Positions 1 to 12,843 are shown, numbered from the stretch's first letter. The stretch is DNA of 64,000 bases from Sipunculus nudus (GCA_026874595.1 CM049318.1:8720741-8784740), one strand, 5' to 3'. A program made the numbers and translations. Notes: a model not told the origin generated them from the sequence alone.

Positions 1-2104
1 CGAAAATAAATACCTGGCACCTACCTATTTCTCTTTATTCCTCTCTGTCTCTTTCTGTCTCTCTCTGTCTGTCTCTCTCTCTCTCAGAGTGAGATTGTCC
101 CTCCCTCTTTTTATTTGCCTTCTATCCCCAAACCTGATGCTTTCCCGATGTTTTTTTCGATGCAATGTAACAATTTTTTACATAGCTATTCCTTACTAAG
201 AATCTTAAGCTAGATAGAAACTTACATTTGAATATAATGTTGTTTACATAGATCATTGTGAACATATCACTCCGCCCGGGGTTTTTCTTCAGAGCCATAT
301 TTATCACCGATGCTATTCTCACAATTTTTATAAATGTATATAGACATGTATCAGTGGACACAGCTTACTCATGCCCATTACTATGAGAGTGACCCAGACC
401 ATAAACTAGAGCATTTATGGTGGATAATTATACAAATTATTTTATTTGTAGGACTGACTTCATGTTTAACTTACTGAAATATGTTGTAGTAGAACTTGGA
501 CAGTTCTCTCGAGTCAAAAGACTGATGTGTCATCTGTTTTCTGTATTAACCATTTTCAGTCCATATACTGGTTGTGGTGTCTGTAGTATTTGCCCTATAG
601 AGAGCAACAGTTCAGAGGTCAGAGGTCTGTCCAATTTGATTCATGTCCTGGGCTTCGAGAGTGACCTTCACCTTATGTTGGATAAGTTCATGTATAATTA
701 ATATAATGATTTTCCGTTAATTGGTATGTCCATTGATATCAGCTTATCCAGTAAATGAATGCAGTGCAACAGAAAAAGTCCAAATAAATGAAGGGTTTCA
801 ATTGAATTTAGCATGTAAATGGACAATTTTCTTCATAGGATACAAAGATTACTTAAATTATGTATGTGGCATTGATTCTTATAGTAGCCTTGACTTTGAA
901 TTTGATTTGAATCAAATTATTGCAAAATATCAAACTTCTCAATACTGGGGTTGTCAATCACTCTGGAACTTGGTATATCCAGAGCTTTTTGATAGTTTTA
1001 TCCATGCACAAGTCCCGTGGTAACATATTTAATTTTCGTATTCCTTAAGAAAGTTTGATGGTTTAATCCAAAACTTGATTTGTTAATTGGTCTTTGTAGC
1101 TTTTCCGTTGTATAAGATATTTTTTTTAATAATTTGAAATATGTTGAGAGATTTTTTTTTTATATAATAAATATTTCCTTATTATTCTTATGCAAGTATC
1201 ATTTTAATAAAAATGATGGATTGACAAGTTTGACATTTGTCATGTAGCTACGTATGGGTCAGATGATAAGAGATGTTTATTAGGGTGTCTTTACCAGGCC
1301 TGGTTTTTTATAGCATCACCAATGACAGATATGTCTAGTTACATATGCGGCGGGGAGCTATGCAAGCCATGGGGCCTTGGAAGATTTAGACCTGCTTCAT
1401 GTAGTATATAGAATCAGTCTGTCCATAGAAATAATGTTTGTGACCTTTCATACCCTTACAAGCTTATAGACTGTAGAGTTTTGTCTGGACTAATTACCAA
1501 TAAACCAGAGACATTCATGAAGATGTTGTGAATATTCTGTCCGTGGAACATTAAACCTGGAGTGACTTAGAAGGACTCTATTTATCTTCGGTGCGTGCTG
1601 TTATGGCCGTGACGTTCGCCCGTAAGAGGTTATGTAACAAGCAACCAAGTGTGCTGACTTTGTTGATAATGATTTCGTACTAAGTGCTTTACAGGCCCTA
1701 GTGTTCCAGAGCAAAAGTAGTCCAGCATTCTTTTTGTTGTCGGAGGTGACCGTCTCGTTTTTTTTTTTTTTTTTTTTTTTGCTAGCTAAAATAGGTATGT
1801 ATATCTGCGGGATTCCATTCCGGTTACGACTCAATGACATGGCAGTACCACTTCCTCTCATTTTATATGCTGGTTAACGTCAGGCCCGGTGACTACGGCA
1901 CCCAACGGTCTTTGATGTATAAACGTCCCCATTGCTGGCTCATACCACCGAGGAATTCCAAAAAGGCACAGTGAGTTGTCCAGCGTTCTGTATATACAAT
2001 GATTGGGTAGACTTGGCTTTGGAATTGAGACTTCAAAGCTGAGGGTAGTCGGCTAGATCCCAGGGCAGCTCCTCAAACGCCACTTTGTACCTATTTAAAT
2101 ACAT
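1..2104. other. Non-coding stretch with pyrimidine-rich start
   Basis: Positions 32-92 are a degenerate CT/CTGT microsatellite and 1758-1780 is a run of 23 T. Open frames at 417-701 and 721-1023 (+) have no domain, start context or composition that would support a gene. Nothing else is recognisable. Confidence 0.5.
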
Positions 2105-2620
2105 CCACCTGGTCTAACTACATTAATCCTTTACCTTTCATGATCACCCTCATTTCTACATACATTAACCCTTTACTTTTCATGACCATCCTTCTGGTCT
2201 ACATACATTAACCCTTCACGGTTCATGACCATCCTCCTGGTCTACATACATTAACCCTTTACAGTTTATGATCATCCTTCTGGTCTACATACATAAACCC
2301 TTTACTGTTCATGACCATCCTCCTGGTCTACATACATTAACCCTTTACTGTTCATGACCATCCTCCTGGTCTACATACATTAACCCTTTACTGTTCATGA
2401 CCATCCTACTGGTCTACATACATTAACCCTTTACTGTTCATGACCATCTTCCTGGTCTACATACATTAACCCTTTACTGTTCATGACCATCCTCCTGGTC
2501 TACATACATTAACCCTTTACTGTTCATGACCATCCTCCTGGTCTACATACATTAACCCTTTACTGTTCATGACCATCCTCCTGGTCTACATACATTAACC
2601 CTTTACTGTTCATGACCATC
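2105..2620. repeat. 43-bp minisatellite array, left block
   Basis: About 12 tandem units with a period of exactly 43 bp, measured between successive tggtctacata starts such as 2281 and 2324. Each unit reads roughly tacatacattaacccttta, then ctgttcatgaccatcctcc, then tggtc. The first units are the most diverged and the central ones nearly identical. The array stops abruptly inside a unit where the LINE begins and resumes after the LINE poly(A). Confidence 0.95.
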
Positions 2621-2733
2621 TATGGCTCTGGTCAGGTAGACGTGTTTTTTTTTGGAGCTCCAAGAGGGCTGCAGAGAATATTGGAAATAACGTACTGCTT
2701 GCGGACTAAAAACTCTGGAATATCTCAGAAATA

Positions 2734-3558
2734 ATGCCACCAAAAAATCCCAAGCAGGGAAAGAATACAATAGAGGCCTACACACTAAGAAAACACAGCC
2801 AAGCTTCGACGGAACATAGCGAAATGAGTGCCACGGAGAGGCATGGCGAGGAAGCCTCGCATGATGGACTGGAACACAAACAATATGAAGACATAATGGG
2901 TGCTATAAAGGGACTACAAACACAAATAAGTGAAACTCGTACCACTATTATTGAGGAAATTTCTAACAAGTTTGATAACAAAATAAAAGAAATAGAGACT
3001 AGTTTGAATGATGCACATGAAGAAATGGAGGACTTGAAAACAGAAAACAAAATATTACACGAGTTGATACTGAATGAGAGACAAGCACGAGAAAAGTTAG
3101 AGAGCAGACTAGATGAAATAAAACTGGAGATGTTGCAGATTCAGCGGTATAACAGAGAGTTTAACATCAGAGTCAGTGGTATCAGAGAAGACAGAAATGA
3201 AAATGTTCGAGAGAAACTGGTAACGTTTATACAGGAAAACAACTTGATGCCGGGGTTAAACCGACCTGAGATTGACCAAACCATTGAATACACACACAGA
3301 ACGGGAATGAAACGGGCGGACAAACCCAGACAAATAATAGCTCGGCTTTTCAGCAGGGAGGTTAGGAACCAGCTGGTTGTTAAGGGAAAGCGTTGAGGAG
3401 AAAATGGGAGGAATGTGATCCAAGCGGATTTTACCAAAGAAGATTTTGAAAGAAGAAAGCTAGCTTTGCCACGAATGCGAGAGGAACACTCGGCGGGGCG
3501 TAAAGTCAGGTTCTTCCGAGGCCAGCTAATTGTCGAGGGACAGGTTGTTCAAATTTAA
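2734..3558 (+). pseudogene. LINE ORF1 (coiled coil plus RRM-like RNA-binding protein), one nonsense codon
   Basis: ORF1 proteins of L1-type LINEs coat the element RNA and trimerise through a coiled coil. Here residues 1-50 are a polar, basic N-terminus. About 55-140 is a long Glu/Lys/Leu-rich heptad region (coiled coil). About 145-220 is the RRM-like core, including FNIRVSGI and later TIEYTHRTG and PRQIIARL. A TGA at 3394-3396 interrupts the frame at codon 221. The same frame then continues without any indel for 53 more codons, including ADFTKEDFERRK and VRFFRGQLIVEG, which resemble the ORF1 C-terminal domain, and stops at TAA 3556-3558. It is therefore a 274-codon ORF broken by one substitution. 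It begins 113 bp into the element, a plausible 5' UTR length. Confidence 0.85.
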
Positions 3559-3671
3559 CTGACTGTTATTGTACTGCATACATCAAAAGACTGATGAATG
3601 TGAAAAGTGACTTTGTGAATATGATTTGATATGCTAATTTCAGGCATTGGAATACTAAAGGCTTGTTCAGG

Positions 3672-3845
3672 GTGAGTAGTCAAGTGTTGAAACCTATGGT
3701 TTTCAGTCTGACACGTGGTTTCAACGTTTTTATTTAAGTGGGGTCTCAGGTGATGTTATTTTTTGTTTTGTTCTTTTTAATTTCTTGTATAGAAGGAATC
3801 AAAATAAAGAATTTAAATGGGCCAATGAAAAAAGCATATACCTTC

Positions 3846-3903
<58 letters not shown>

Positions 3904-6369
3904 ATATCTAGTATAAGGCCATAAATCCTAAAAAAGGGAATTAAAGATTATACAGTGGCGACACCAAACTAGTTATAAATGAACCAGGAGAAATTGGGAA
4001 GATTTGTTCGCTCTTGCGAGACTTCTAGTCCCATGATGTGTAGGCCCCAAAACAGCAGACTAAAGTGGGGATGAGAGACTTAATTTTATATTAACTGATT
4101 ATCGCCTAAGGTAAACTTGGCATGTCAAGCATCACGGATGTCAGCAACTACGTACTACCCTAGTGCAGCAGGTAATGAAGTTGTACAAGAAGCTAAGGCT
4201 TTAACTACAAGTATTACCATAACATGTGCAGGTTAAAAAAAACTTTGGCTGAAACCTTACTTTTTACCACTTCAATGTTTCATTCAATATTTAGTAATCC
4301 GTCGCCTTGACAAGACTTTTGTGCTTGATCTGTTGCACGGACGGCGATGGTTCCAAAGATGGACTAAGAGGACGGAATCCCAGACTTTTAAATTGGAAAT
4401 CTTTTATCTGTTCTATTTTATGATGATGGAAACTATGGACACTTTTCTGAACGGCAATACTTAGCTTTTCAAGCATAGATGCAGGTTGAAATGTATTTTA
4501 CAATTGATTGCTACAGCTAAAACTCTTAGATTTATGCAAATGTATGAATATATAAGTTTACAACTAAGTAAATAAGTATGGGGAGTATATATAGGTATAT
4601 GTTGATACTGTTTTGTATTTCTCACAAAGACACTACCTCTCTGCATATTTCCTCAAACTGCATTGTTATACTAGCTTGTAAAAGGTTGCTGAAGAATTTT
4701 AATTTTGGTATATTTTCTTGGTTAATATTAAAAAGGATTGTGAGGTATTTGAGGATAGCCTAGCTTCTTTATATTGGGAGTGCTTTTTTTATGTAGGTAT
4801 ATGAGTAAATTAAAACATAATATGAATTTTAATTGATTTTATTTTCTATCTCTTTAATCCTAGCCACAAACAGTGATAAGGCTTTGGAAACAGGCATATA
4901 AGAATCATATAGAAAGACAGTAATTCTACAATAGATATTGGACAGGTTGTGTGTTATATGGGGTATTATAGGGAGGTTTGTTGTTGAACCCAAAAAACCC
5001 AACCTAAACTATCTACAAAAACCAACTTTTTTTAATTAATTAATTTATTTTTTATTTATTTATTTTTTTTTTGGTTATCTATTTTTTTTAATGGAAAAAA
5101 ATATGTTTTACCAGTTGTGATTACAATTTTTACTGCAGTATGGATTATATTATATTTTATTCAATCACCAACTGCAGCTATTCTGGGACAAAGGTTTAAA
5201 AAAATCTGGAATTGTTTGTTTTAAGTCTTGCATTACCACAGTCAAGGATATATATTTTACAGATAACATCCTTTCAATTCAATCTTGTAGCCAGTTTCCT
5301 AGAATGATGAATACAAAATTTCCAGAGGTGTATTATTAAGCAGATATACTGATCTGGTACTCTGTTCATTTGAATGCTGCATTGATGAGAAGCATTCCCT
5401 GTAAAATGCATATGCACTGCAGTTAATACAGGGGTGTAATTTATTGAAGATATGCTGAATTATTTTATCAGTTCTAATTTATAGTATAATGGCTGAGTAG
5501 TGGTGCATAAATAAGTAATGTTGTATGCGGCAAACATTCCACCTATAAACCTTAAATAAATAAAGAAGTCTGACAGTTTAATCTAATGTATATTTTATAG
5601 GATTTTATGATTTCCATTCAGTGTTGTTTGATGATGGGATATCAAATGTAAGTATGCAAGCTTATATTAGGGTATAGTACATGATCAGCCTGCACGGGCT
5701 CGTTGGAAATCTTGTTTGTTTTTGGTCATATCTTAATAACAATTAGTTCATTACATACTTTTATTACCTTCTGAAAAATACTTTTAAATATGTAATCTGT
5801 ATTACAACATGTGCATAAGTATTACCAAATCTTTAGATATATTTACATTAGTGTAAATATGCACAAGTATACTGTACTCACATGTAAGGCATTTAATGTT
5901 ATTTAGGGGTTCTGATGAAGGTATGTAGGTGAGCATATCGATTTTGGCACAACCAGAGGAATTTTGTTTGAAGGGGCATATAGTATAAAGTACATTATCG
6001 TGAACCCTAGATCCGGGGGTATATGCTTCATTATATATATGTTTTGACATGAGAATATTGATTCTTAAAGACATGCATCTATATATAATAGATGCACTGA
6101 TAGCATGGACACAGGTATCCAAGGTGAGATGCTACATCTTGGATATAGACAGGATCTTCATGATCCAAGTAATCTTCCTGTTGTTTATTTCTTTGACAGA
6201 ACTGGAAAACAGGGAGAATACATTTTTTTCTTAGTTTTTATGTTGACAGGGGTATATTTACAATTTGATATGTTTGTTTTAATGTTCCACATCATAAGTA
6301 GAAGTAAAGTTACTACTATTTCATATTTAAGATATTGTGACTCTCAGATAAGATTAATAGGAAGTACAG
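3672..6369 (+). other. 2698-bp intron-like segment interrupting LINE ORF2
   Basis: It starts with GTGAGT directly after an AGG codon and ends in TACAG directly before an AGA codon. Removing it joins WNTKGLFR to RQKRRSVYRW in one frame, with the L1-type spacing between the N-x-x-G-L motif and QETH. The interior is AT-rich non-coding DNA: a (TA)n tract at 3848-3907, a 9-bp stem (GTTGAAACC at 3686, GGTTTCAAC at 3717), T-rich DNA near 5040-5100, and short unconvincing ORFs. No terminal inverted repeats or clear target duplication are visible. It may be a true intron, an intron-like insertion, or a later transposon insertion whose ends mimic splice sites. Confidence 0.55.
3848..3907. repeat. (TA)n microsatellite
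   Basis: About 60 bp of nearly pure TA with one TTTA interruption, inside the segment that splits LINE ORF2. Confidence 0.97.
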
Positions 6370-9300
6370 AGACAGAAAAGAAGATCAGTATATAGATGGG
6401 CTAAAGTGAATAACTCTGATGTACTTTTTTTACAAGAAACACATAGCACCAGACAAACAGAGAGCCTGTGGCAAAATGAATGGAATGGCAAAGCATATTT
6501 TAGTCATGAAAATTCATCCAGTAAAGAATGTGCAATACTTTTTAAAAGAAATTTAGAAATAGAAGATATAGAGGTACTCCATACATCAACAGATGGAAGA
6601 ATATTAATATTAAAAGCTAAAATTAAACAAGTTGAGTATAAATTAACAAATATATATGCGCCAAACAGATTCTCAGAACAAAAATATTTTATGAAAGACT
6701 ATTTAATCTGGTTAAAAAATTTACTGATAGCAGCGAAGAAATTCTGTTAGGAGGAGATTTTAACATAATTTTAGACGCAAATTTAGATAAAAAAAAAAGG
6801 GGGAGTTATGGCAATTCGAAAACAAGTGCTAGAAGTTTTTTTAAAACTGTAGATTATCTTAATTTGGTTGATATATATAGAATAAAACACCCATGAAAGA
6901 AATGTTATACTTGGGTTTCTAATATTATACAAGATAATGTAAAGAATATAAGTGTTCTTCCATATATAAAATCAGACCACTGTGCAATAATTTTAGATAT
7001 AGAAAAGTTAGGTGTTTCAGGATCTAAAGGAAAAGGATATTGGAAACTTAACTCAGAGTTATTCGACGAGTCAGACTATGTTTCAGGATTAATTAAGTCA
7101 AAAATTGAGTGGGATAAAGAAATTAAAGAATTGTCAGATGAAAGAGTAAAATGGGAATTAATGAAGTATAAAATAAGGCAGTATTCTATATCTTATAGTA
7201 AAAAAAGAGCAAGAGATAGAAAGTTAGAAGATATATACTTGAACTCCAAACTGAAAGAATTATATGAGATATTAGATAATTCAGATGCTGAAATAAGAGA
7301 AAAGGTGAACCAAGAAATAGATTAAGTAAAATTACAGTTGGAAGAAATTGATAATTCAAAAATAGAGGGATGTATCTTGCGTTCAAAAATATGATGGTTT
7401 GAAAAAGGTGAAAAGAGCTCAAAATATTTCTTAAATTTAGAAAAATATAATAATCAACAGAAATGCATGAGGAAACTTCAGTCAACCAATGGAGAAATGG
7501 TCACAAATTCTAAAAGTTTATTAAGCATGCAAAAGGAATATTATAAAAGATTATACAGTTCACATTCTGAGATATCAGATGAAAACATAACACAGTATTT
7601 GAAAGAGGTTAAACTGAATACACCAACCATACAAGAATTAGAAATACTTGATGAAATAATAAAAGTTGATGAATGTTATAATACTCTTAAAACCTTTTCT
7701 ATGAATAAAAGTCCAGGTAATGATGGAATAACTGCTGAATTTTATAAAAAATTTTGGCCACAATTTGGTGCATTAATGGTAGCTTCATTTAACAAGTCTT
7801 TTAGAGAAGGGGAATTAACTAGTTCACAAAGACAGGCTGTCATAACTTTAATTGATAAAAAGAAAGATAGAACACTATTAAAAAACTGGAGACCACTGTC
7901 ATTGCTTAATGTAGATTATAAAATATTATCGAAAACCCTCTCACTTAGATTGAAGAAATTTATGCCAAATATTATAAAAGGTAACCAGACTGGTTACATC
8001 CAGGGAGGATATATAGGAGAAAACATTAGAACTCTATTTTATATATTAACATATACCAAACAAAACAAAGTTCCAGGTATAATATAAGGAATTGATTTTG
8101 AGAAAGCTTTTGATTCATTAGAGTGGAATTTTATGTTTTCTGTCCTTGACAAATTTAATCTTCCTTCTTCTTTTATGAAATGGGTAAAAATCTTATATAG
8201 AAATATTGAAAGTTGCACAATAAACAATGGCAACACTTCAGGTTATTTTAAAGTACTAAGAGGAGTGCGACAGGGAGATCCACTTTCACCATATTTATTT
8301 ATATTAGCTGTGGAAATAATGGCAGAAAAAATTAGACTTAATGAAAAGATAGAAGGAATTAAAATTTCTAAGGAAAATATAAAACTCCTACAATACGCAG
8401 ATGACACAGTTGGGATAACTAAGGATGTGAATTCAGCAAAACAATTTTTGAAGATGGTGCAAGAATTTGGAACTTATAGTGAGCTACAAATGAATAAAGA
8501 TAAGTGTGAAGGGATGTGGGTAGGGGAAACAGAGAGAACAAAAGAAAACCCTTGGGAATTCTGTTGCCTAATAACCCCGTTAAATTTTTAGGAATTTATA
8601 TTTCATTTAATAAAAAGGCAGCAGATGAATTAAACTGTTACTCTAAATTAAAGGAGGCACAGCATACACTCTATACTTGGAAAGGAAGAAATCTGACTTT
8701 GTAAGGAAAAATTCAGATTGTTGAAACTTTTATTATTTCAAAGTTCCAGTATTTTATTTCAAATGAGACTGCTCCACCTGACTTTTGTAAAAAACTTAAT
8801 AAGTTAATATTTTCTTTCATTTGGAGTGGAGGAAAAGAGAGAATTAAAAGATCAAGATTAATGCAGGATTTAGAGAAAGGAGGGCTAAATGCCCCACATA
8901 TTGAATCAATTATATTAACTTCAAGAATATCATGTATTAAAAGATACATTAAATCAGACAATCAAATCTGGAAAGCATTTTTTAATTATTATCTTGAAAC
9001 AGTATGTCCAAATATAGAAATTTTATTGAATAGTAATATGGATCCAAATGAAAAAAAAACAAATTAAAAATTCCTAGTTTTTATAAAGAAATACTGAGAA
9101 GTTATGTAATCCTGCGCACAAATTACTTTGAAGTGGTCCCTGTAAGACAACAAATTATATGGAATAATAAAATGTTAACATTATCTGCAGAACCTGTCTA
9201 TTGGGAACGTTTTATAGATGCAGGCATCATTACAGGATCAGATTTATTTCTAAATAATTCTATTGTTCCTTTCAAACAATGGACAAATAGAGGTATACCA

Positions 9301-10502
9301 GGAATAGATTTCTTGAAGTGATATGCTCTTGTTTCCATTATAAGAAAATAAAGTGTATGCAGGCAGGTTAACTCAGGAAATCCTCTGGACTTTTATATTT
9401 ACATAAATTTGTACAGGTAATAGAGATCTCCAATAAGATAATATATTCTACTTTTAAAAACATGTTGTTAGAAAAAGGGCCCTTTGTTCCAAAAGTGCGT
9501 ATATATTGTCCAGACTGTGATATTAATTTAGAAAGAATATATTCACTTCCTGTAAAAATTTGTATGGATGTCAGATCACAAGTATTTCAATATAAATTTC
9601 TGAACAATTGTTTGGTCAATAATTATTGGTTATGGAAATGGAAAATTAAAGATTCCAACCTATGTACATTTTGTGATAAGGAACCGGAGACTTTATTACA
9701 TTTATTTTTGGAATGTGATAAAGTAGCTGATCTCTGGTCAGGGTTAGAAGTATGGGGTCGGAAACAGAAGATAATATTTGACAAATGTTTATCAGTAATA
9801 TTGTTTGGCGATTTTAATGCTTCAGTGAGTAGAAATTTAATAATTTGCTGGCTAAACAATTCATAAACATCTGCAGAAATAACAAAGAATATCCAACTTT
9901 ACAGAAGTTACAATTTTCTATTTGGAGATATGTAAAAGTTGAATATATTATTGCACAAAAAAAATAATAAAGTAGATAATTTTAGAAATAAATGGCATCC
10001 ATACATTCAAGACAGAAATTTATTAGAATATATACTATAGTAGGACGTGCATGCATATACGAACATTTATATGTAGTATGTTTGTATGCAGATGTATGTA
10101 TGTATGTATGTATGTATATATATAGAGTGTGATATATCTATATATATGTATATTGGTATATATATGTATATGCGAGTAGAGTTATACTTTCATGAACACT
10201 TTGAGGATGTTGGTTAAAGCAATTTATTCTGGAAGTTGGCCTTATATGTATTTTAGGGCAGGTCATGTTTAGGAGTCACACATGAGCAATCCATTATTTG
10301 TATTTATTTAGTGGAATTGGTTTATCTATTACGGGGGTGGGATGGGGGTTAAAATGACTAATTTGAAGGTCAACAGAATTTTGGTAATGGAGTTGTATTG
10401 CATAAGGTACTTTGTTTTCCAATGAGCGTTTATATATTTTTTGTAATGTACCATTGCGGTATGAACATATATTATTGATTAATAAAATAAAAAAAAAAAA
10501 AA

Positions 10503-10925
10503 CCTTTACGGTTTATGACCATCCTTCTGCTCTACATACATTAACCCTTTACGGTTTATGACCATCCAACTGGTCTACATACATTAACCAATTACTGTTC
10601 ATAACCATCCTCCTGGTCTACATACATTAACCCTTTACTGTTCATGACCATCCTCCTGGTCTACATACATTAACCAATTACTGTTCATAACCATCCTCCT
10701 GGTCTACATACATTAACCCTTTACGGTTTATGACTATCCTTCGGGTCTACATACATTAACCCTTCACGGTTCATGACCATCCTACTGGTCTACATACATT
10801 TACCCTTTACTGTTCATGATAATCCTCTTTTAGTTTTCATCGCCATCCTCTTGGTATAAATACATTACATTTTTAATGTTCATAATCACCCAACTGGTCT
10901 ACTTTAACCCTTTACTATCTTTCGG
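10503..10925. repeat. 43-bp minisatellite array, right block
   Basis: Resumes straight after the LINE poly(A) with cctttacggtttatgaccat. It holds about nine to ten units of the same 43-bp repeat, with variants such as taaccaattactgttcataa, and becomes degenerate towards 10900. Weaker relics (catacattaacgctttcctg) continue after the MITE to about 11210. Confidence 0.93.
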
Positions 10926-11085
10926 AGCGGATCCAAACTTTTGGAACAGGGGTCCCAACCCTGGAGCACTAATAGAGAAACCATACAAAGTATATCAGGT
11001 CCGGAAAGTGGGTTTTAGACGGCAAAATTGATATGAAAGCTTTAAAAAGGGTGCAGACCCTGTGGCCCCATCTCTAGATCCGCTG
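10926..11085. mobile_element. Small MITE with GCGGATCC ends, inserted in the minisatellite
   Basis: About 160 bp bounded by AGCGGATCC on the left and its complement-like AGATCCGCT on the right, with minisatellite relics on both sides. The interior (caggtccggaaagtgggttt, gacggcaaaattg, aaaaagggtgcagaccctg) aligns with the element at 22174-22377. The family is non-autonomous and its transposase class cannot be told from this sequence. Confidence 0.6.
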
Positions 11086-11209
11086 CTGGTCTTCCTCAAA
11101 CATACATTAACGCTTTCCTGTACATTATCAACCTTTACTGTGTACAATTAACCACTTTTCATAACCCTGCATATTATCCATCTTCATTTGTACTTTACTC
11201 TTCATATAT

Positions 11210-12379
11210 TGGCTTTTATGTCATGTCATAAAACAAGGTGTTTAAGTCTTGTGCACCATATTCTTCACAAATCAAGACAAATATTTACAGAGGTACTTTT
11301 AAAAAATCCATATTTTAGAAGAAAAAAAAAACAAAATATATACGTATTTCAGTCCGAACTCATTTTAAAATATTTTCAAACTTATATCATGGTATAGGTT
11401 AATGTAAAAAATAAGTCGGCGGAATCCAGCTTAAAATAGATGCCGCGGAATTCGTTCCCATGGATACACTATATATGACGCCAAAAAGTTATCATACGAA
11501 GGAAATATATGATAACTACAAACACCAACGTCGACTGAAATAGCGGCTTATATTTAGATTTCCAAGAAAAGAAAACGTATACCAGCCCACATGTAACTAA
11601 AAACCTACATATGTAGACACAGTGCGGCGACTGTCATATTGACTATATTTGAGTTATGACTGTAACTATCAGATGATATACCTAGGACTTGCTGATCATT
11701 CACCAGCTGTCACTAGCTTGTAGATTTCACTTTGCTTGAAGAGGCCAATTAGGTAACTCCTGTGTGCGCAATAAAATGCTCCAAGGAGTTATTTGTGAAT
11801 ATAATACTTATGCAAAATAAGATTTTATATTTGTGAAAGTCATTTCAAGCTAGTATTGATGTTGAGATTAGGGAGGAAAACTACATTAGCTTGAGTTGTG
11901 GATATTTAGTTAATTAACAGTAATCATTTACTTTATGTTTACGGCATGACAAGATGATGTTTTTGGACACATTAAGATACAGGGGTAGGACCTCACTGCG
12001 CAGACTCGGACTCATAAGAGAACGACTCTGCTGTTTAGGGAATGTGGAGTCGAAATCTGACCCCCATTATTCACCGGGGCTTCAAAACAAAATGGCGGCG
12101 TAGGTATAAATGTAGTGAATAGGAAAATGGAAACCGGTCTAGTGTATTGAATAAGAATTGTTTCAAGGGAAATAAACATAAACATGGGCGTTTTGGTGGT
12201 AAGGACTTTACGAAATGGGTAATATTTTGTAAGCATGTGCATTTGAAATGTAAAGAGAAGGTATTTCCTTGAAATGTAACAAATTTTGCTTTTAAAGTTT
12301 GACACAGGAGGCAAGTAGTCCATGCCGTCCCACATTGCCCAAACATGATAGATTAGTTTCGAGTAGACACGCCCCCTGG
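11210..12379. other. Non-coding stretch
   Basis: AT-rich DNA with no recognisable gene, RNA or repeat. Short open frames at 11188-11397 (+) and 12012-12346 (-) lack any protein-like signal. Confidence 0.5.
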
Positions 12380-12560
12380 GTGGGGCAGGACGTAGGCGTT
12401 GTTTCAGGCGTTGGCTTTGTGGTACGTCCTCGGTTCGAACCCCACCAGTGCCTCAAAGGCGTAATGGCAAAATCTCGATTGAACCTAAGAGATTCTGTCT
12501 GATGTCATGACTTCTGGATTGTTCCCAATATCCGGGGGGGGGGGGCAAGGGAAGATGATC
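12380..12560 (+). repeat. Possible tRNA-derived SINE fragment
   Basis: GGTTCGAACCCC at about 12432 matches a pol III B box. About 70 bases downstream, tgtcatgacttctggatt recurs at 21870-21890 as ttatgacttctggatt. In both places a later segment ending in atccaga follows (12938 and 21923). The A box is weak and the T stem does not pair, so this is not a functional tRNA. An old SINE split by microsatellite growth (G run at 12534, TA/TG at 12803-12865) is the best guess. Confidence 0.3.
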
Positions 12561-12801
12561 AATGTAATTCAAAGAACAATATCTATATATTCCATGCGAA
12601 TGAATATATTAATAAATAGAATTATATAGTTTGGTTCCAATTATGAGTTTATTAAGAAAAATGATATCGAAACCTGGTTCAGAATGAACCTTTACTTGAA
12701 ACATAATATCTTGTTTTGTAAGACCTTATACTTAACTGTTATATTTTGAAATGTGTCATACAGACGCTATCGTATTTAAAATGTGCCATAAAGACGAAAA
12801 G

Positions 12802-12802
<1 letters not shown>

Positions 12803-12843
<41 letters not shown>

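Larger units (their letters stand above)
3630..9866 (+). pseudogene. LINE ORF2 (AP endonuclease plus reverse transcriptase), interrupted and decayed
   Basis: ORF2p nicks target DNA and reverse-transcribes the element RNA. Order seen: N-terminal WNTKGLFR at 3648-3671, a 2.7-kb interruption, KRRSVYRW and DVLFLQETH at about 6376-6444, GGDFN at 6750-6764, SDHC at 6972-6983 (endonuclease motifs), NWRPLSLLN, FEKAFDS near 8097-8116, GVRQGDPLSPYLF, YADDT at 8394-8408 (RT catalytic Asp pair), GKIQIVETFIISKFQY, and a C-terminal CTFC...H...EC zinc knuckle at about 9663-9716. Lesions: in-frame stops at 6894, 7323, 7392, 8085 and 8702; single-base frameshifts in the A run at 6714-6719, near the G run at about 8550, and in the A run at 9051-9059; a further break between 9322 and 9420. 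The C-terminal frame ends at 9866. Total coding length without the interruption is about 1180 codons, typical of L1-type ORF2. Confidence 0.9.
2621..10502 (+). mobile_element. Decayed full-length L1/Tx1-like LINE inside the minisatellite
   Basis: A non-LTR retrotransposon with 5' leader, ORF1, ORF2 (endonuclease, reverse transcriptase, C-terminal zinc knuckle) and a 3' tail ending in AATAAAATA plus poly(A) at about 10482-10502. Both flanks are the same 43-bp minisatellite. The 21 bases before the element and the 21 after its poly(A) match at 19 positions, as expected for a target-site duplication, although the array register alone could give the same overlap. Without the 2.7-kb segment at 3672-6369 the element is about 5.2 kb, normal for this superfamily. 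Both ORFs carry stop codons and frameshifts, so the copy is inactive. The clade assignment (L1/Tx1 type) rests on ORF1 architecture and RT and C-terminal motifs read by eye. Confidence 0.9.

Noticed and set aside
417-1023. Two successive + strand open frames of 94 and 100 codons
   Set aside because: No domain, no start or splice context and no coherent composition; they are within the length expected by chance in several kb of AT-rich DNA.
2105-10925. CRISPR-like array of 43-bp repeats
   Set aside because: Units are directly adjacent with no unique spacers and the setting is eukaryotic; this is a minisatellite.
12425-12445. tRNA-like B box
   Set aside because: The flanking bases cannot form a T stem or acceptor stem and the A box is poor, so no tRNA gene is called; kept only as a weak SINE hint.
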